This document shows positions 9,525 to 18,285 of a stretch of 64,000 nt of DNA, in pieces. A program made the position numbers and the translations under genes. How positions within the stretch are numbered: position 1 is the stretch's first letter; each line of letters starts with the position of its first letter. Under the pieces are notes generated by a model. That model was not told the DNA's origin, did no database searches, and saw only the letters and a program-made list of their open reading frames with translations. This stretch comes from Erythrobacteraceae bacterium E2-1 Yellow Sea (GTDB lineage Bacteria > Pseudomonadota > Alphaproteobacteria > Sphingomonadales > Sphingomonadaceae): positions 744,001-808,000 of the forward strand of contig JADCLP010000001.1 in the NCBI GenBank assembly GCA_014983025.1. Direction: 5' to 3'.

Positions 9525-10243
9525 GCGACCTCCACGGCTTTGCGGCGCAAGCGTGCCTCTGCCTGCACATTGGCGATCAATGCACGCATCCGCGCCAGCA
9601 TTATGCCGCCAAAAAGCAATGAGAATCCCAGAGTAGCGATCAACAAAGGGCCCAGGAATTCAGGATCGATCGCGCTTTTCCCAGCCGTGATGCTGGGCGG
9701 CTGGTGCAGCGAATTCCACCACACCACAGATCGGTTGATGATGGGGATGTTGATCGCCCCGACCAGTCCGAAAATAGCCGGGATCTTGGAAGAACCACCC
9801 TCTTGTTCAACCGCCTGAGACAAGGCGAGATAACCGGCATAGAGGAACAATAGCACCAGCATGCTGGTAAGCCGCCCATCCCACACCCACCATGTGCCCC
9901 ATGTGGGCCGCCCCCAGATGGAACCCGTGGCAAGGCATATGGCGGTAAACACCATGCCCGGCACGGCAGCAGCCCGCGCGGCAATGGCGGCCAAGGGATG
10001 TTTCCACACCAGAAAGGCCAGGCTGGAAATGGCGATGGTGGTCCAACCGCCCATGCCCAGCCATGCCGTGGGAACATGCAGGAACATGATCCGCACCGTT
10101 TCGCCCATCAACTGGTCCGGCGCAACATTGAACAACCCCCACGCCAGCGCCCCTGCCGAAACGACAAGGCCGCTCAACATCAGCAGCGGGGTTAACCAGG
10201 CTGCGAGCGATAGGAACCGCTTGGGATTGGCAAAGCCATGCAT
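9521..10243 (-). CDS. ccmC: Heme export/transfer protein CcmC
   Basis: 240-residue membrane protein with six or so helices and the WWD-type motif TWGTWWVWDGRLTSM. CcmC loads heme onto CcmE. It is the first gene of ccmCDEFGHI here; ccmA and ccmB, the ABC part, are not adjacent and must lie elsewhere. A 78-base gap separates it from the upstream leucine-dehydrogenase-like gene, so the operon promoter is probably there. Confidence 0.94.
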   Translation of the reverse strand: MHGFANPKRFLSLAAWLTPLLMLSGLVVSAGALAWGLFNVAPDQLMGETVRIMFLHVPTAWLGMGGWTTIAISSLAFLVWKHPLAAIAARAAAVPGMVFTAICLATGSIWGRPTWGTWWVWDGRLTSMLVLLFLYAGYLALSQAVEQEGGSSKIPAIFGLVGAINIPIINRSVVWWNSLHQPPSITAGKSAIDPEFLGPLLIATLGFSLLFGGIMLARMRALIANVQAEARLRRKAVEVA

Positions 10244-10321
10244 CGAATAATACCGTTCGCGCGCGGTATTACAGTGCCTTTGCGCCCCTGCAAGGGGACA
10301 AAAGACTGATAGCGCTGAAAA

Positions 10322-11386
10322 TCACCGCCCGATCAGCTTTTGCGCCATGCGATCGGCCACGACATCGGGCGAAACGCCTGTGCTATCGCTCTGCTGCCAG
10401 ATTTCTTCCAACCGTTCGGGAATTTGCGCCAATCGCTGACGCACCTCGTTAATGTCGCAATGATCGCCGTGTTCACGACACAAATGTTCCAGCGTCACAC
10501 TGATGATGCCGCCAGCATTGATGACATAGTCTGGTGCATACAGGATGCCACGTTCTGCCAGCATCGCGCCATGATGTGCACGGGCCAGCTGATTGTTTGC
10601 ACCGCCTGCAACGATTGGTGCCTCAAGCCGGGCAATCCCTGCATCGTCCAGAATCGCACCCAATGCATTGGGGCTGAAGACATCACAGGCCACGCCCATG
10701 ATCGCATCGGCAGATGCTGTTTCAGCGTCGAGTTCCAGTGCCAGCGCGGCAGCGCGGTCTTCATTAATATCCGAAAGGGTCAAATTTGCCCCGTCGCGTG
10801 CCAGCAATTTGGCCACGCCACCGCCCACACTGCCTGTACCCTGAATGGCAATATGGATGCCTGCAACGCTGTCCTTGCCCAGTTTGTGCCGGACAGCAGC
10901 CTTGATGCCGTGATAAATACCCATCGCGGTAAAGGGACCGGGATCACCGCCAGCCGCATCATCGCCTGCAGCAGGCAGGCCGGAAACATGCCGTGTACGC
11001 GCTGCCACGGCCACCATATCAGCTTCGCTAATGCCGACATCTTCTGCCGTGACATAACGGCCGCCCAGCGCATCAACCGCGTCACCGAAAGCTGCCAGCA
11101 TTTCAGGCGTCTTGTTGCGGTTTTCATCAGCCAGGATCACCGCCTTGCCGCCGCCCATGGGCAGGCCGGCCATGGCGTTCTTGTAGCTCATCCCACGGCT
11201 CAACCGCAGTGCATCGCGCATCGCATCCTTGGGATCCGGGTAATGCCAGAATCGCGTTCCACCCGCACCCGGCCCCAGATGCGATGAGTGAATCGCAAAG
11301 ATCGCAGTCAATCCGCTGGCGCGATCATGCACCAGCTGCACCAATTCGTGATCATCATAATCCGGTTCGGTCCAGAAAGCCGTCAT
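10322..11386 (-). CDS. Leucine dehydrogenase-like Glu/Leu/Phe/Val dehydrogenase
   Basis: 354-residue NAD-dependent amino acid dehydrogenase. The dimerisation/catalytic domain shows LGPGAGGTRFW and MAGLPMGGGKAVI with the catalytic Lys; the Rossmann domain shows IQGTGSVGGGVAKLLA around residues 185-200. Length and motifs fit leucine dehydrogenase (oxidative deamination of branched-chain amino acids) better than the longer glutamate dehydrogenases; substrate preference is inferred. It precedes ccmC on the same strand and follows tRNA-His. Confidence 0.85.
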   Translation of the reverse strand: MTAFWTEPDYDDHELVQLVHDRASGLTAIFAIHSSHLGPGAGGTRFWHYPDPKDAMRDALRLSRGMSYKNAMAGLPMGGGKAVILADENRNKTPEMLAAFGDAVDALGGRYVTAEDVGISEADMVAVAARTRHVSGLPAAGDDAAGGDPGPFTAMGIYHGIKAAVRHKLGKDSVAGIHIAIQGTGSVGGGVAKLLARDGANLTLSDINEDRAAALALELDAETASADAIMGVACDVFSPNALGAILDDAGIARLEAPIVAGGANNQLARAHHGAMLAERGILYAPDYVINAGGIISVTLEHLCREHGDHCDINEVRQRLAQIPERLEEIWQQSDSTGVSPDVVADRMAQKLIGR

Positions 11387-11436
11387 TTCAGTCAGAGCCC
11401 CGCTCTATCAAGATACAAGTGTCACGGGGGAAATGG

Positions 11437-11511
11437 GGCGATCGACGGGGTTCGAACCCGCGACCTCCGGTACCACAAACCGGCGCTCTAACCAACTGAG
11501 CTACGATCGCC
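11437..11511 (-). tRNA. tRNA-His (GTG)
   Basis: Read on the minus strand, a full cloverleaf: 7-bp acceptor GGCGATC/GATCGCC, D arm with GGTTAGAGC, anticodon loop TTTGTGG giving anticodon GTG, and T arm with GGTTCGAACC. The base after the acceptor stem is C (C73) and the base before position 1 is T, so the G-1 typical of tRNA-His is not encoded, and only CA follows C73. Confidence 0.96.
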
Positions 11512-11713
11512 ACAAGCCCCCTGCAGCGCCATAATGGCAGCCGCTCACGCGGGGCTGATACGCACCTTGGCCAGCCCGTCAAGGCTTGCCGCAGCGGGGG
11601 CGAGCCTGTTGCATAACATCCCCGTTTTGGGAAGCGAAAACTTCACACAAAATGCAACTGCGCAAGATTATTTCGCGCTTGCCGAAAGCCGCGCTGTGCC
11701 TATCCTCTGCCCC

Positions 11714-12349
11714 ATGGCCTTGTCGAGCGAATCCAGTGCTGCACATTTGCTGCTAAACGCCAACATGCAACGTGTGCCCAGCCCCCGGCTTGAACTGTTC
11801 CAGCACAGGCATTTTCTTGATGCCAATCATTGCCGGGAACTGATTGCACTGATTGATGCCAGCCGCCGTCCCAGCACCATTGCCGATGACAATGGCGATC
11901 AATATTTTCGCACCAGCGAGACTTGCGATTTGGCGGCTGGAATTCCTGCTGTCGACCGACTGGAGTCTATGCTGTTCGATTTATCAGGTATCGATCCAAA
12001 ATTTGGCGAGCCCTTGCAAGGGCAGCGTTATGCCGTGGGGCAGGAATTTAAGCCGCATACAGATTATTTCGCGCCCGATGGTGCCGACTATAAAAAATTC
12101 TGTTCCGTTGCCGGGCAGCGCAGCTGGACTTTCATGATCTATCTCAATGATGTGGAGGCCGGTGGTGCTACGAGATTCAAGGTGATTGGAAAAACCTTTC
12201 AACCAGAGATGGGCAAATTGCTGTGCTGGAACAATCGCCGCCCAGATGGTGGCGTAAATCCAAACACGTTGCACCACGGGATGAAGGTCCGCCAGGGCGT
12301 GAAATATGTGATAACCAAATGGTACCGGGAAAAGGAATGGGGATGGTGA
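11714..12349 (+). CDS. 2-oxoglutarate/Fe(II) oxygenase, prolyl 4-hydroxylase family
   Basis: 211 residues if started at ATG 11714; the frame is open back to 11534, but that part has no domain similarity I can see. The double-stranded beta-helix core has HTDYF (H115, D117) and a distal His in TLHHGMK near residue 187, with a basic residue in VKYVITKW for 2-oxoglutarate, so the facial triad is intact. The fold matches P4Hc-domain proteins; the substrate is unknown. It overlaps the downstream DksA-type gene (TGATG), suggesting cotranscription. The stretch 11512-11713 holds no other gene. Confidence 0.8.
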   Translation: MALSSESSAAHLLLNANMQRVPSPRLELFQHRHFLDANHCRELIALIDASRRPSTIADDNGDQYFRTSETCDLAAGIPAVDRLESMLFDLSGIDPKFGEPLQGQRYAVGQEFKPHTDYFAPDGADYKKFCSVAGQRSWTFMIYLNDVEAGGATRFKVIGKTFQPEMGKLLCWNNRRPDGGVNPNTLHHGMKVRQGVKYVITKWYREKEWGW

Positions 12350-12663
12350 TGAGTGAATATCAGGATATTGCCCAACAGCTGCGCACGCGCTTGGCCGACT
12401 TGCTCGAACGCACCGAAGTGATCGAGGATGATCTACGGCACCCGCTGGATGCCGATTGGGAAGAGCAGGCGCAAGATCTGGCCGATGACGAATCGCTGGA
12501 GGGTGTGGATGAGGTTTTGCGCGCCGAAATCCAGCAAATCCGGCTGGCATTGCTGCGGATCGAAAACGGCACCTATGGGGATTGTGCCGTCTGTGGTGAT
12601 CCCATTTCGGCAGAACGATTGAAGGCGCGCCCCATTGCCACACGCTGTATCAAATGCGCATAA
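12349..12663 (+). CDS. DksA/TraR-family C4 zinc-finger protein
   Basis: 104 residues: a coiled-coil N-terminal part (helices to about residue 70), then a C4 zinc finger with CAVC and CIKC at the very end. It is shorter than canonical DksA (about 150) and lacks the DxxDxA coiled-coil-tip motif, so it belongs to the short DksA/TraR-like group that may act on RNA polymerase. Start ATG 12349 overlaps the stop of the oxygenase gene. Confidence 0.82.
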   Translation: MSEYQDIAQQLRTRLADLLERTEVIEDDLRHPLDADWEEQAQDLADDESLEGVDEVLRAEIQQIRLALLRIENGTYGDCAVCGDPISAERLKARPIATRCIKCA

Positions 12664-12676
12664 GCTGGTGATATAA

Positions 12677-12703
12677 GAAAAGGGCGGCCCAATGGACCGC
12701 CCC
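12677..12703 (-). terminator. Probable rpmE terminator
   Basis: Stem GGGCGGtCC/GGcCCGCCC read on the minus strand (one C-A mismatch) with a short loop, followed by TTTTCT. It lies 32 bases past the rpmE stop and may also slow transcription from the convergent DksA-type gene. Confidence 0.6.
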
Positions 12704-12734
12704 CCTCCCCCATTTATCTGGGTGGCTGCGTCGC

Positions 12735-12959
12735 TTACTTCTTCAGCGACAGCCCGCCGAAACGCTTGTTGAAGGCTGCCACGCGGCCACCTTCCTGAAT
12801 CTGCTGGCGGCCGCCGGTCCATGCCGGGTGGCTGGTCGGATCGATTTCGAGCGCCAGCGTATCGCCTTCGCTGCCCCAGGTGGAGCGCGTCTGGAATTCA
12901 GTGCCATCGGTCATCTTGACCGTGATCATGTGGTAATCGGGATGCCCTTCGGCTTTCAT
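12735..12959 (-). CDS. rpmE: 50S ribosomal protein L31
   Basis: 74-residue bL31 with the typical start ([16 protein letters not shown]) and the HPAWTG motif. It lacks the CxxC zinc pairs of some L31 proteins, as usual for alphaproteobacterial type. The start at 12959 is supported by similarity; the upstream extension is 5' UTR. A promoter and a small leader hairpin precede it. Confidence 0.93.
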   Translation of the reverse strand: MKAEGHPDYHMITVKMTDGTEFQTRSTWGSEGDTLALEIDPTSHPAWTGGRQQIQEGGRVAAFNKRFGGLSLKK

Positions 12960-12982
12960 GTCTCTTGTCCTTTTGAGCGTCC

Positions 12983-13000
12983 GCCCGGTTCCGACCGGGC
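12983..13000 (-). promoter_or_regulatory. Leader hairpin in the rpmE 5' UTR
   Basis: A perfect 7-bp stem (GCCCGGT/ACCGGGC) with a 4-base loop about 24 bases before the rpmE start codon, within the transcribed leader predicted from the promoter at 13025-13053. It could be a site for L31 autoregulation; that is inference from position only. Confidence 0.4.
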
Positions 13001-13024
13001 AAGCTGTTTTTCGGAGAAGGCGCG

Positions 13025-13053
13025 CCCTTAGAGGGGCAGCGCACAAATATCAA
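13025..13053 (-). promoter_or_regulatory. Predicted sigma-70 promoter of rpmE with GC-rich discriminator
   Basis: On the minus strand TTGATA (13053-13048), a 17-base spacer, then TAAGGG (13030-13025) and the GC-rich CGCGCC. The 16-base string at 13016-13031 is repeated exactly upstream of rpsB at 24438-24453. GC-rich discriminators mark stringently controlled ribosomal promoters. Confidence 0.55.
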
Positions 13054-13066
13054 GCGATTCTGCCGG

Positions 13067-13528
13067 TCATTCCGGCGGATCAGCGATCATGGCGGTGAAT
13101 TCCACTTCGCAAGTGGTCTTGCCCTCTACACTGGCCTTGCCCTTGAATTTGTAGATGCGGCTGCGCTTCTGCAGGAATTCAACCTCCAGATCGAGCAGGC
13201 AACCCGGCGTTACTGGCGAACGGAATTTCGCATTTTCGATGCCCATGAACAGCACCAGCTTCCCCGTCCCGGCCAGTTCCAGCGTTTCGATTCCCAGGAT
13301 GGCAGCGGCTTGCGCCATTGCCTCTATCTGCAAGACACCGGGCATGATCGGGGCGCCGGGGAAATGACCCTGGAAGAACTCCTCATTCATAGTCACGGCC
13401 TTCACCGCATGAATGCGTTCGCCCAGTTCCAGGCTTTTCACCCGGTCTACCAGTAATAAGGGGTACCGGTGCGGCAGAGCCTTGAGAATTTTATGGATGT
13501 CGTAAGCTGTGCCTGCGCTATCCGTCAT
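13067..13528 (-). CDS. fabZ: 3-hydroxyacyl-ACP dehydratase FabZ
   Basis: 153-residue hot-dog fold dehydratase of fatty acid elongation. The catalytic His lies in [14 protein letters not shown] and the Glu in [12 protein letters not shown] 13528 is preceded by a GGGGGGC-type ribosome site. It follows skp after a 38-base gap; in most Gram-negatives lpxD lies between skp and fabZ and lpxA after fabZ, but both are absent here and rpmE follows instead. Confidence 0.93.
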   Translation of the reverse strand: MTDSAGTAYDIHKILKALPHRYPLLLVDRVKSLELGERIHAVKAVTMNEEFFQGHFPGAPIMPGVLQIEAMAQAAAILGIETLELAGTGKLVLFMGIENAKFRSPVTPGCLLDLEVEFLQKRSRIYKFKGKASVEGKTTCEVEFTAMIADPPE

Positions 13529-13566
13529 GGCTCTGCCCCCCGATATTATTTTGATCCAATCGCCGA

Positions 13567-14247
13567 TTAACGGCCGCTGGGTGCCGCATTGTTCTGTTGT
13601 GCGGATTGCTGCTGTGCTGCACGTGCCTGCGCCACCATAAGCAGCTGCTGGATTTCCTGATACAGCGCCACGGCATTGCGGTTGGGCTGCCAATCCTGCG
13701 GCGGGACGATCTGAACCGAAGGCACCTTGGTGTTGAGTGCAGCCACAACCTGCTGGTTGATGTTGGCCTGCGGCGGGGCATAAACCACCGAGTCGGGCGA
13801 CAGGACAACCTGTATATTCAGCTGCTGCACCACCTGCTGCACGGCAGCAGGGTATTGCTGCAGGATCTGCTGGATCGAATAGACGCGTGCCATATCGATC
13901 TGGTTGGTCAGCTGAGCAACTTCCTGCTCGATCTGCTGGATGCGCTGTGCCTGGCTGCTTCCCTGAGCTGCCTTCTGTTCAGCTTCATCAAGCTGGCCAT
14001 CATTATTCTTGTCCAGCTGCTTCAACAGCGTCTGCTGTTCCTGCCCACGCGCCTGGATCGAATCGATTTGCGGTTTATAGGTCGTGCCTACCTGCTGGCT
14101 GGCAGTGGCAAAAGCATTGGTGCTGGCAACAACGCTGGCAGCGTCAACCACACCCATATTGCCCTGCACCTGCGCCATTGCCGGTGCAACCGCAAAACCG
14201 GCAACGGCAAGGCTGCTGGCAGTGAGAATTTTGGTCATCGTTTTCAT
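13567..14247 (-). CDS. skp: OmpH/Skp-family periplasmic chaperone
   Basis: 226 residues: a signal peptide ending near APAMAQ, then a Skp-like domain with a long Gln/Ala-rich coiled coil (residues about 55-130) and a C-terminal Gln-rich tail. Skp carries unfolded outer membrane proteins to BamA, encoded directly upstream. It starts within the bamA stop (TAATG). The protein is longer and more Gln-rich than E. coli Skp. Confidence 0.85.
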   Translation of the reverse strand: MKTMTKILTASSLAVAGFAVAPAMAQVQGNMGVVDAASVVASTNAFATASQQVGTTYKPQIDSIQARGQEQQTLLKQLDKNNDGQLDEAEQKAAQGSSQAQRIQQIEQEVAQLTNQIDMARVYSIQQILQQYPAAVQQVVQQLNIQVVLSPDSVVYAPPQANINQQVVAALNTKVPSVQIVPPQDWQPNRNAVALYQEIQQLLMVAQARAAQQQSAQQNNAAPSGR

Positions 14248-17009
14248 TAGAATTGTGTTCCTACGTTGAACGAGAAGCTCTTTGTGTCATCGCCTTCCAC
14301 CTTGCGCAGCACGCGAGCGAAGTCGATCCGGAACGGACCGAACGGTGAATTCCAGTTGACGCCAATACCAATTGAAACACGCGGCGATGATGAATCGCCC
14401 ACGAAGATTTCGCGGAAAGGCGCAATGGTACTCCCCAAAGCGCTGTTGTTGGCGCCTGTCAGGCAACTCGGCGGATTGGGGTTTATCGGATTGGTAACGG
14501 TGGTCACATCGCCAGGAGCAGTCCCTGGCGTACATACTGGTGTACCGCCACCGCTTGGCGTGACGAGCGTCGCGACATTGACCTGCGAATAGAGAGCATT
14601 ACCATCGTTATCACGCGTGGCCACAAAAATGCCATCTGGAAATGGGCTGCTCTGCAAAACAGGCGCCCTTACCCCGAACAGGGCGCCAACATCCAGGAAG
14701 ATGGAAGGGCGCAGGCCCAGTTCGCGTGCACCGCTGCCCAACGGGATTTCCAGCTCTGCCCGGCCCATATAATAATATTTGCCGCCCACCGCATCGTCTG
14801 ACAGGCTTCTGTTGGCCCTTGCCTCATCCACAGTAAGAAGATTTCCATCCGCATCGTAAGGCAAGCGTAGAACACGCGGACCAATACCGCGAATGTCGAA
14901 ACCGCGCATTTGCGGTTCACCCAGGAAGAAACGATCTGTCAGGCGGACCTTGTCAGCGCCGTCTTCCCGCGCACTGCCCAAGCCCTTGATTGCGCCGCCT
15001 TCACCCGAAAGAGAAAAGATGAAACCGCCCAGAACCGACCAATATTGCGCGGCCTTGCCGCGGATACGGGCATATTTCACCGAACCGCCCAGCCCGGCAA
15101 ATTCCGTTGTCAGCGAAACATTGCGACCACGGGTGGGGCGCAGGCGGCTGTCAAGCGTGTTATATGACAGCGTCGCGCCCACGATCGAACTGGTACGTGT
15201 ACCTACCGCTTCGCAAAGATAACGGCCAGCGCGCAGAGGATCGCATTCGAACACGCCATCGCCATCGCGGTCAGAAAAATATGTGGCGCGATCCAGCGTC
15301 ACATCATCATAATTCAAGGTGTAGCTGCCAATAAATGACATATATTCGGTCAAAGGCACGCCAGCCCGCAGGGAAAAACCGGTGGTTGACTGTTCAAAGG
15401 TCCGGTTGCGATTGCTACGCGCAAAGCTGAAGCTGTTATAATCGCGACGATAAATATCCAGCCCAGCAGAAATATTCCGGTCAAACACATAGGGCTCGCT
15501 GAAGCTCAACTGCGCAGCACGTGAATAACGTGAATAATTCACACTGAAGCCCACCGTCTGCCCACGGCCACGGAAATTGCGCTGGCGGATCGATGCTGCA
15601 AGGATGAAGCTTTCAAGCGACGAGAAGCCGGCCGAAAGCTGCAATTCACCAGTCGGTTGTTCTTCGACATTGGCTTCCAGAACGATCCTGTCAGGCGCGC
15701 TGCCGGGCACCTGATTGACCTCAAAATTCTCCTGGAAATAACCCAGCGAATTGATACGCGCCGCAGTGCGCTTCACCTGCAGTGAATTGAAGGCATCACC
15801 TTCACTCAGGCGGAATTCACGCCGGGCCACTTTGTCCTGCGTCAGCGTATTGCCGTTGACATCAACGCGTTCGACATAAACGCGCGGCGCCTGACGCAAC
15901 ACGAAATTGACGCTCATGGTCAGATCTTCGCGATTGCGGCTGAAATCCGGCTGCACATCAGCAAAGGCATAGCCAAATGTTCCGGCCAGTTCGGCCAGCT
16001 GCTCAACCGTGTCTTCTACCAGCTTGGCATTGTACCAATCGCCGCCCTTCATGGGCAGCCTGTCCGTCATCCGCTCGCTGTCGAAATCGCGCAGCTGGCT
16101 TTCAACCGATACATCGCCGAATTTGTAACGCTCGCCCTCTTCCACCACATAGGTGATGATGAAGTCGCGCTTGTCAGGCGTCAGTTCTGCCACAGCTGAT
16201 ACAACGCGGAAATCAGCATAACCTTCGGTCAGATAGAACTGACGCAGCTTCTGCTGGTCAAAAGCAAGGCGGTCGGGGTCATAACTGGTGTTGGAACTGA
16301 GGAAGCTGGTTAGACGCGCCTGCTTGGTCACCATTTCGCCGCGCAGCTTGCCATCGGAAAATTCTTCGTTCCCGATGATGTTGATCTGGCGGACTTTCGA
16401 CTTGGGCCCTTCGCTGATTTCGAACACGATATCGACACGGTTCTGCGGCAGCTGCACCATCTTGGGTTCTACCGTCGCAGCAAAGCGACCCTTGCGCTTA
16501 TACAGCTCGATAATGCGGGCGACGTCAGCACGCACTTTCGACCTGGTGAAAATCTGGCGCGGTGACAGCTTGATTTCAGGCAGGATCTTATCGTTCTTGA
16601 TCCGCTTGTTACCTTCCAGCACGATGCGGTTGATCACCGGGTTTTCGGTAACATTGATCACCACATCGCCAGCATCATTGCGGATCGAGAAATTGGCGAA
16701 CAATTCAGTCGCGCCCAAATCCTTCAGCGCCTCGTCCGCCACAGCAGATGTGTAACGCTGGCCAACACGCAGCTTAATGTAGCTGAGGATGGTCTGCGGC
16801 TCCAGCCGTTCCGCCCCCACGATCGAGATCGAGCGGATCGTGTCATCCACCGGCACGGGCGCTTCAACGGCTTCAGCAGCTTCGGTGGCGGCCTCTTGCG
16901 CAGCAGCAGCCACCGGCAAACCTGCCAGCATGGTTCCGCACAGCAGCACTGCTGCCATCCGCCCGGCGGGCCTGAAACAGCTTTCCCCCGCCTTCACCGA
17001 TCCATTCAT
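14247..17009 (-). CDS. bamA: Outer membrane protein assembly factor BamA
   Basis: 920 residues from ATG 17009: a signal peptide (ending near VAAAAQ), five POTRA domains over about residues 50-410 (the first with IRSISIVGAERLEPQTI), and a C-terminal Omp85 beta-barrel ending in FNVGTQF. BamA inserts beta-barrel proteins into the outer membrane. The next ATG, and the frame upstream to 17117, are less fitting as starts. It lies between rseP and skp as in most Proteobacteria. Confidence 0.95.
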   Translation of the reverse strand: MNGSVKAGESCFRPAGRMAAVLLCGTMLAGLPVAAAAQEAATEAAEAVEAPVPVDDTIRSISIVGAERLEPQTILSYIKLRVGQRYTSAVADEALKDLGATELFANFSIRNDAGDVVINVTENPVINRIVLEGNKRIKNDKILPEIKLSPRQIFTRSKVRADVARIIELYKRKGRFAATVEPKMVQLPQNRVDIVFEISEGPKSKVRQINIIGNEEFSDGKLRGEMVTKQARLTSFLSSNTSYDPDRLAFDQQKLRQFYLTEGYADFRVVSAVAELTPDKRDFIITYVVEEGERYKFGDVSVESQLRDFDSERMTDRLPMKGGDWYNAKLVEDTVEQLAELAGTFGYAFADVQPDFSRNREDLTMSVNFVLRQAPRVYVERVDVNGNTLTQDKVARREFRLSEGDAFNSLQVKRTAARINSLGYFQENFEVNQVPGSAPDRIVLEANVEEQPTGELQLSAGFSSLESFILAASIRQRNFRGRGQTVGFSVNYSRYSRAAQLSFSEPYVFDRNISAGLDIYRRDYNSFSFARSNRNRTFEQSTTGFSLRAGVPLTEYMSFIGSYTLNYDDVTLDRATYFSDRDGDGVFECDPLRAGRYLCEAVGTRTSSIVGATLSYNTLDSRLRPTRGRNVSLTTEFAGLGGSVKYARIRGKAAQYWSVLGGFIFSLSGEGGAIKGLGSAREDGADKVRLTDRFFLGEPQMRGFDIRGIGPRVLRLPYDADGNLLTVDEARANRSLSDDAVGGKYYYMGRAELEIPLGSGARELGLRPSIFLDVGALFGVRAPVLQSSPFPDGIFVATRDNDGNALYSQVNVATLVTPSGGGTPVCTPGTAPGDVTTVTNPINPNPPSCLTGANNSALGSTIAPFREIFVGDSSSPRVSIGIGVNWNSPFGPFRIDFARVLRKVEGDDTKSFSFNVGTQF

Positions 17010-17166
17010 ATTCGCTGCAATCCCGTCCAGATCCAAACTCACCAGGCCGCAGGCCCGAATTTCAATAAATCCGGGCACGCCGCATATCGCCGCCTGTGCC
17101 CGATGGGGAGAGCGCAATCAAGCGGCGCAAGCCACCAATCACCGCTCACCCGCCTCCTTTCCCCCG

Positions 17167-18285
17167 CTAACTCCCGAAAATGGGCAGAGAGACGAGGTCA
17201 TTTACCGTAACCACCACCATCAGCATGAGAACTACGAACACGCCAGTGCGATAGGCCAATTCCATTCCACGCGCGCTCACCGGCTTACGGCGCACTGCCT
17301 CTGCCGCATAAAAAGCCAGGTGCCCGCCGTCGAGTGCAGGGATTGGCAAGAAGTTGATGAATGCCAAGTTAATTGAGATCAGCGCTGCAAAGCTGACAAA
17401 AGCTATCGGTCCCTGGCTGAGCTGTTCACCGGAATATTTTGCGATCTTGATCGGCCCGCCCAATTCTTTGATTGATCGATCACCGGTGAATATCTGGCCA
17501 ATGCCAGTTACCATCATTTTCACCAGCCCGGCGCTCTGATCAACTGCCAGTGTCATCGCTTCGATCGGGCCAACAGATGAAGTGGTGGGCGGCCCCGAAT
17601 AGATGCCCAATCGCCCAACACGCGATTCATTCCCGAACCGGTCGCTTTCCACACTCTCCCCGATCTTGACCGGCAGGTGCATCCGTTCACCATCACGGTT
17701 GATTTCCAACGTCACGCTTTTGCCGGGGAACATCAGCACGCGTTCACCAATATCGGCAAAATCGACCGTTGGCTGGCCATCAATGGACAGGATTTCGTCA
17801 CCGACCTTTACGCCTGCCTCTCGTGCGGCAGAAACCTCTGCAAAGCTGGCAACGCTATTGCTCACCTCGAACTTGCCATAGGCGAAGTTGAAGGAAGCGA
17901 AGATCACCAGCGCGACCAACAGGTTGGTGGCGGGGCCGGCAAACACAATCAGCGCACGCTGCCACAGCGGGGCAAAGTGAAAACTGCCCTCACGCTCATC
18001 AGGTGCGGCATGTTTCAGCGCCTCTGCATCCGGTATGCTGGCGGGGTTCATATCCCCCTTGAACTGAACATAGCCGCCCAATGGCAGGGCAGAGAGTTTC
18101 CATCGCGTACCCCTCCGGTCAGTCCATCCGGCCAGCTCCTTGCCGAATCCGATGGAAAAGGCATCTGCCTTCACGCCGAACCAGCGCGCGACGAGGTAAT
18201 GCCCCAGCTCATGCACTGTTATCAGCGGCCCCAGCACCAGCAGGAAGCCGATGATCCACATCCAAAATGGTGGTGATTCAAACAA
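17167..18285 (-). CDS. rseP: Site-2 intramembrane metalloprotease RseP
   Basis: 372-residue membrane zinc protease with HELGH at residues 25-29, a PDZ domain in the middle (VKVGDEILSIDGQPTVDF) and the second active-site motif PALDGGHL near the C-terminus. It probably performs the second cleavage of an anti-sigma factor. The start appears to be TTG at 18285, directly after the dxr TAA stop; no ATG gives the conserved N-terminus before HELGH except one at residue 9. Confidence 0.92.
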   Translation of the reverse strand: MFESPPFWMWIIGFLLVLGPLITVHELGHYLVARWFGVKADAFSIGFGKELAGWTDRRGTRWKLSALPLGGYVQFKGDMNPASIPDAEALKHAAPDEREGSFHFAPLWQRALIVFAGPATNLLVALVIFASFNFAYGKFEVSNSVASFAEVSAAREAGVKVGDEILSIDGQPTVDFADIGERVLMFPGKSVTLEINRDGERMHLPVKIGESVESDRFGNESRVGRLGIYSGPPTTSSVGPIEAMTLAVDQSAGLVKMMVTGIGQIFTGDRSIKELGGPIKIAKYSGEQLSQGPIAFVSFAALISINLAFINFLPIPALDGGHLAFYAAEAVRRKPVSARGMELAYRTGVFVVLMLMVVVTVNDLVSLPIFGS

